Below are positions 59,459 through 61,330 of a stretch of DNA of 61,330 nucleotides, one piece after another; the stretch's first letter is position 1, and each line of letters starts with the position of its first letter. The position numbers were made by a program, and so were the translations under genes. The notes beneath the pieces were generated by a model. That model saw only the letters and a list, made by a program, of their open reading frames with translations. It searched no databases and had not been told where the DNA came from. Origin of the DNA: Streptomyces camponoticapitis (lineage in GTDB: Bacteria; Actinomycetota; Actinomycetes; Streptomycetales; Streptomycetaceae); contig NZ_BMMV01000036.1 of assembly GCF_014646115.1 (NCBI RefSeq), positions 1 to 61,330 on the forward strand, read 5' to 3'.

Positions 59459-59482
59459 TTCACCACGGAAAGTAGTGGTGAA
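59459..59482. terminator. Hairpin downstream of the 59537 gene
   Basis: TTCACCAC (59459-59466) and GTGGTGAA (59475-59482) form a perfect 8-bp stem with an 8-base loop. It lies 55 bases after the stop codon of the minus-strand gene at 59537 and probably ends its transcript. Confidence 0.45.
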
Positions 59483-59536
59483 GAAGTTGGGTGGATGGGC
59501 TTCCTCGGGCGTGTCGTTCACGCGCGATTCGCGGTC

Positions 59537-60022
59537 TTACTGGGAGAACGCGTATGTCCGGACGGGGTCGAGGTGCAGTTCGTGCGGCCCGAAGCAGTCG
59601 GCTGCGAGGGTCGCCACCGGAGCGCCGCAGGGGCAGGCTCGGTTGAGCCCTTCGTCGCCTGTCGGACCGCAGCACCCGTTACTGTTCTCCCAGTTAGGCA
59701 GGGGCTGAAGGTTGGTGGCGTCGTCGGGATGTACCAGCACGGTGTGTCGGGTGCCCGCGGAGATGACGAAGCCTTCTTCACCGCAGACCAGAGGTCCGCG
59801 CGACTGAGCCGGCTTCGGGTCCTCCTGATCATCCTGCGCGATATAGGGAGGTCCCCAGGGCTCGGGGTCGATCGCGTAGTGGCCGCGCGGAACGGTGGAA
59901 GGTGCCCGGCGTGTCTCCTTGTCCCGGTCGCACTCGTCATCTGGGACGTCAGGGACAGCGGCAAGCTCGGCCAGCTCCGGCGTGATCGCGGTGCCGCACT
60001 TGGAACAGAGGAAGACGGTCAT
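59537..60022 (-). CDS. Hypothetical zinc-binding protein
   Basis: A 161-residue protein from ATG 60022. It begins MTVFLCSKCGTAITPELAEL with a CxxC pair, has HYAIDPEPWGPPYIAQDD, and ends with GCCGPTGDEGLNRACPCGAP then VATLAADCFGPHELHLDP, a second Cys-rich site. Similar proteins with an N-terminal CxxCG and a C-terminal GCCG...C-x-CG module are frequent in Streptomyces and uncharacterised. It overlaps nothing but starts 23 bases before the stop of the integrase C-terminal fragment on the same strand. Confidence 0.65.
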   Translation of the reverse strand: MTVFLCSKCGTAITPELAELAAVPDVPDDECDRDKETRRAPSTVPRGHYAIDPEPWGPPYIAQDDQEDPKPAQSRGPLVCGEEGFVISAGTRHTVLVHPDDATNLQPLPNWENSNGCCGPTGDEGLNRACPCGAPVATLAADCFGPHELHLDPVRTYAFSQ

Positions 60023-60044
60023 CCCCTCGTTGTAGTGCTCAGGT

Positions 60045-60337
60045 CTACTGCTTCGCACCCTCGTTTCGCTGCTCCGGGTCGATGCGCGCGACGGCGCCAC
60101 GGAAATCGGGCATGCCGAGGTGGACGGTGGTGTGGCGGGCTGCGAGGTCACGCATCGCGGTGAGCTTCTGCTCGGCGGCGGCGAGGCTTGCCTCGATCGC
60201 CGCGACCTCGCCGAGCCAGCCCTGTTCCTTGGCCTCCCGGAGGCGGTCGACCAGGTTGGTGAGGATCTCCTCCAGCCTGGGCATCTGCTCAGGGTCGGGC
60301 CGCAGGACGGGGCAGCGGATGTCCCGTTGACCGAACT
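60045..60337 (-). pseudogene. Mobile-element integrase, C-terminal tail
   Basis: The frame reads RCPVLRPDPEQMPRLEEILT, NLVDRLREAKEQGWLGEVAA and IEASLAAAEQKLTAMRDLAA, ending at 60045. This is the C-terminal zinc/helical tail of the same integrase group as the fragment at 27148-27520 (compare MLPRLIELEEDLLGRRARAE). The catalytic domain is absent; the sequence is cut near 60337, just before a divergent integrase N-terminus. Confidence 0.6.
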
Positions 60338-60488
60338 AACTGTGACGCATTTTGGGCTTCGTCCGAGGTCAACGGACCGTAACTGCGCGGGGTTTCTGGC
60401 TCCGGCTGGACCTCGTTGGTCACTGCGTGTGGCGGTGCGTATCTGCTTTCATCGCGTGTCGTCGAGTCGTCGACCCACGGAGGTATGG

Positions 60489-61276
60489 ATGCCAGAGCAC
60501 TGCACGACGGTCCGGGATGTGGCGGCGCTGAGAGTGGCGAGGATCGGCCGCGTCGAGAAGAGCGGTGATCCGCTGAGGCCGTTCCGGCTCGTGGACGCCG
60601 ATGGTACCGAGGTGGCGGCGGTCAGTGAGTTTCTGCACCACATGCTCGCAGACGACGCGAGTCCGGCATCACTGCGCTCCTACGCCTATGAGCTGTTGGC
60701 GTGGGTCCGGTTCTTACACGCCGTGGATGTGCCCTGGTATCTCGCGAGCCGGATCGAGGCCCGCGACTTCGCACTGTGGCTGAAGACCACGAAGAAGCCG
60801 CCGCGGCAGCGCCGTCCCGACGCGCCCGCACCGGGCTCGGTGAACCCGATCACGGGAAGGCCGCGCCCGGCGAGAACTACGCCGCTCGGACCAGGCGGCA
60901 CGCTCGCGCGGTGATCCGATCGTTCTACGAGTACCACCGCGAGACGCACGGCAGACCGCTGATCAACCCATTCCCTCAGGGCGGTGCCGCCGAGGAGAGC
61001 ACTCCGAATGCGCATCACAACCCGATGCAGCCGTTCCGGCGCCCCGCCCGCCGGGGCACATATCAACCCAAGGAACCCAAGCCGACCCCGCGGATCATTC
61101 CTGACCAGGCGTTCGACGACCTGTTCGCCGCATTGAAGTACAACCGGGACAGGGCCCTGATCGCGTTCTACATCTCCACCGGCGCCCGCGCCTCTGAGCT
61201 GCTCGGCGTCGAGCAGGGCCTGATCGCGCCCGATGTCGGCGTACAAGTGAACGTGGCTCTGACAAGATTTTCGTAG
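60489..61276 (+). pseudogene. Tyrosine integrase, N-terminal part, frameshifted and truncated
   Basis: ATG 60489 begins HCTTVRDVAALRVARIGRVE then VAAVSEFLHHMLADDASPAS and LRSYAYELLAWVRFLHAVDV, a SAM-like core-binding domain. A one-base deletion in the run GGG near 60855 shifts the frame to GENYAARTRRHARAVIRSFY, EYHRETHGRPLINPFPQGGA and RDRALIAFYISTGARASELL, the catalytic domain with its Arg in GARASELL. After GLIAP the match stops at about 61240 and unrelated sequence follows. It is broken by both a frameshift and a junction. Confidence 0.65.
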
Positions 61277-61330
61277 GCGGAGATCATCTCGGTGCCACGA
61301 TCGGGACGGCTCCAGCGGGCACTTTCAGCC

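Noticed and set aside
1..61330. CRISPR arrays or rRNA genes
   Set aside because: No regularly spaced direct repeats and no rRNA-like conserved segments were found on reading the window.

Overview
The window is high-GC DNA with GTG/TTG starts, translationally coupled genes, mycothiol-linked enzymes, an ArsR-type mercury regulator and DUF317-like plasmid genes. This points to Streptomyces or a close actinomycete, in an accessory region such as a chromosome arm or large plasmid. At least a third of the sequence is debris: truncated transposases, integrase ends and single-base-frameshifted genes lie between intact operons.

Layout. 1-0.64 kb: decayed IS481-type transposase. 1.1-9.3 kb: a compact minus-strand operon (methyltransferase, DUF364 protein, GHMP kinase, cysteine-synthase-like PLP enzyme, FecCD permease, FecE-type ATPase, lipoprotein receptor) facing a divergent MFS exporter, with a palindromic Zur-like box between them; it looks like a self-contained make/export/re-import system for a small metal ligand. 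9.3-16.1 kb: gene remnants (DUF6328, DUF6766, alcohol dehydrogenase, lipoprotein, VOC, SDR, Dps) around intact isochorismatase-type and Fpg-type genes and one IS5-family element with a TAA target duplication. 16.3-19.7 kb: TetR with palindromic operators and an aldo/keto reductase, DUF998 and epimerase-like operon. 20.2-25.7 kb: plasmid debris (primase, DUF317 copy, DUF4326), an AraC/IPT/YVTN chimera and a few small genes.

26-36 kb: YihY/BrkB protein, then integrase remnants and a tandem set of three proteins sharing an RHIM-like Q-[I/M]-G-x-x-N motif, two of them with winged-helix N-termini and apparently leaderless starts. A barstar-family gene converges on them and an imperfect 64-bp direct repeat brackets the block. 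A plasmid module follows (PAPS-reductase-like, C5 methyltransferase, DnaB-N protein, DUF317-like protein), then an IS1380 fragment.

36.6-47.8 kb: stress and redox genes (thioesterase, OsmC, TetR regulators, mycothione-reductase and citrate-synthase remnants, DsbA-like nitroreductase, hydrolase, SDR, rhodanese, acetyltransferase, maleylpyruvate-isomerase-like protein), plus a 158-bp MITE with perfect 23-bp inverted repeats. 47.9-50.1 kb: three wrecked transposases. 50.1-53.2 kb: GlxA-type regulator divergent from a quinone reductase, and a small hypothetical gene. 53.2-61.3 kb: recombinase, mercury resistance locus (merB with an in-frame amber codon, flavin oxidoreductase, frameshifted merA, divergent ArsR and MerT-like genes), a Tn3 transposase end and a broken integrase.

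Most promising: the metal-ligand locus (1.1-9.3 kb) and the RHIM-like trio (27.7-30.2 kb). Many frameshifts are one-base changes in short homopolymers, so some pseudogene calls may be sequencing artefacts.
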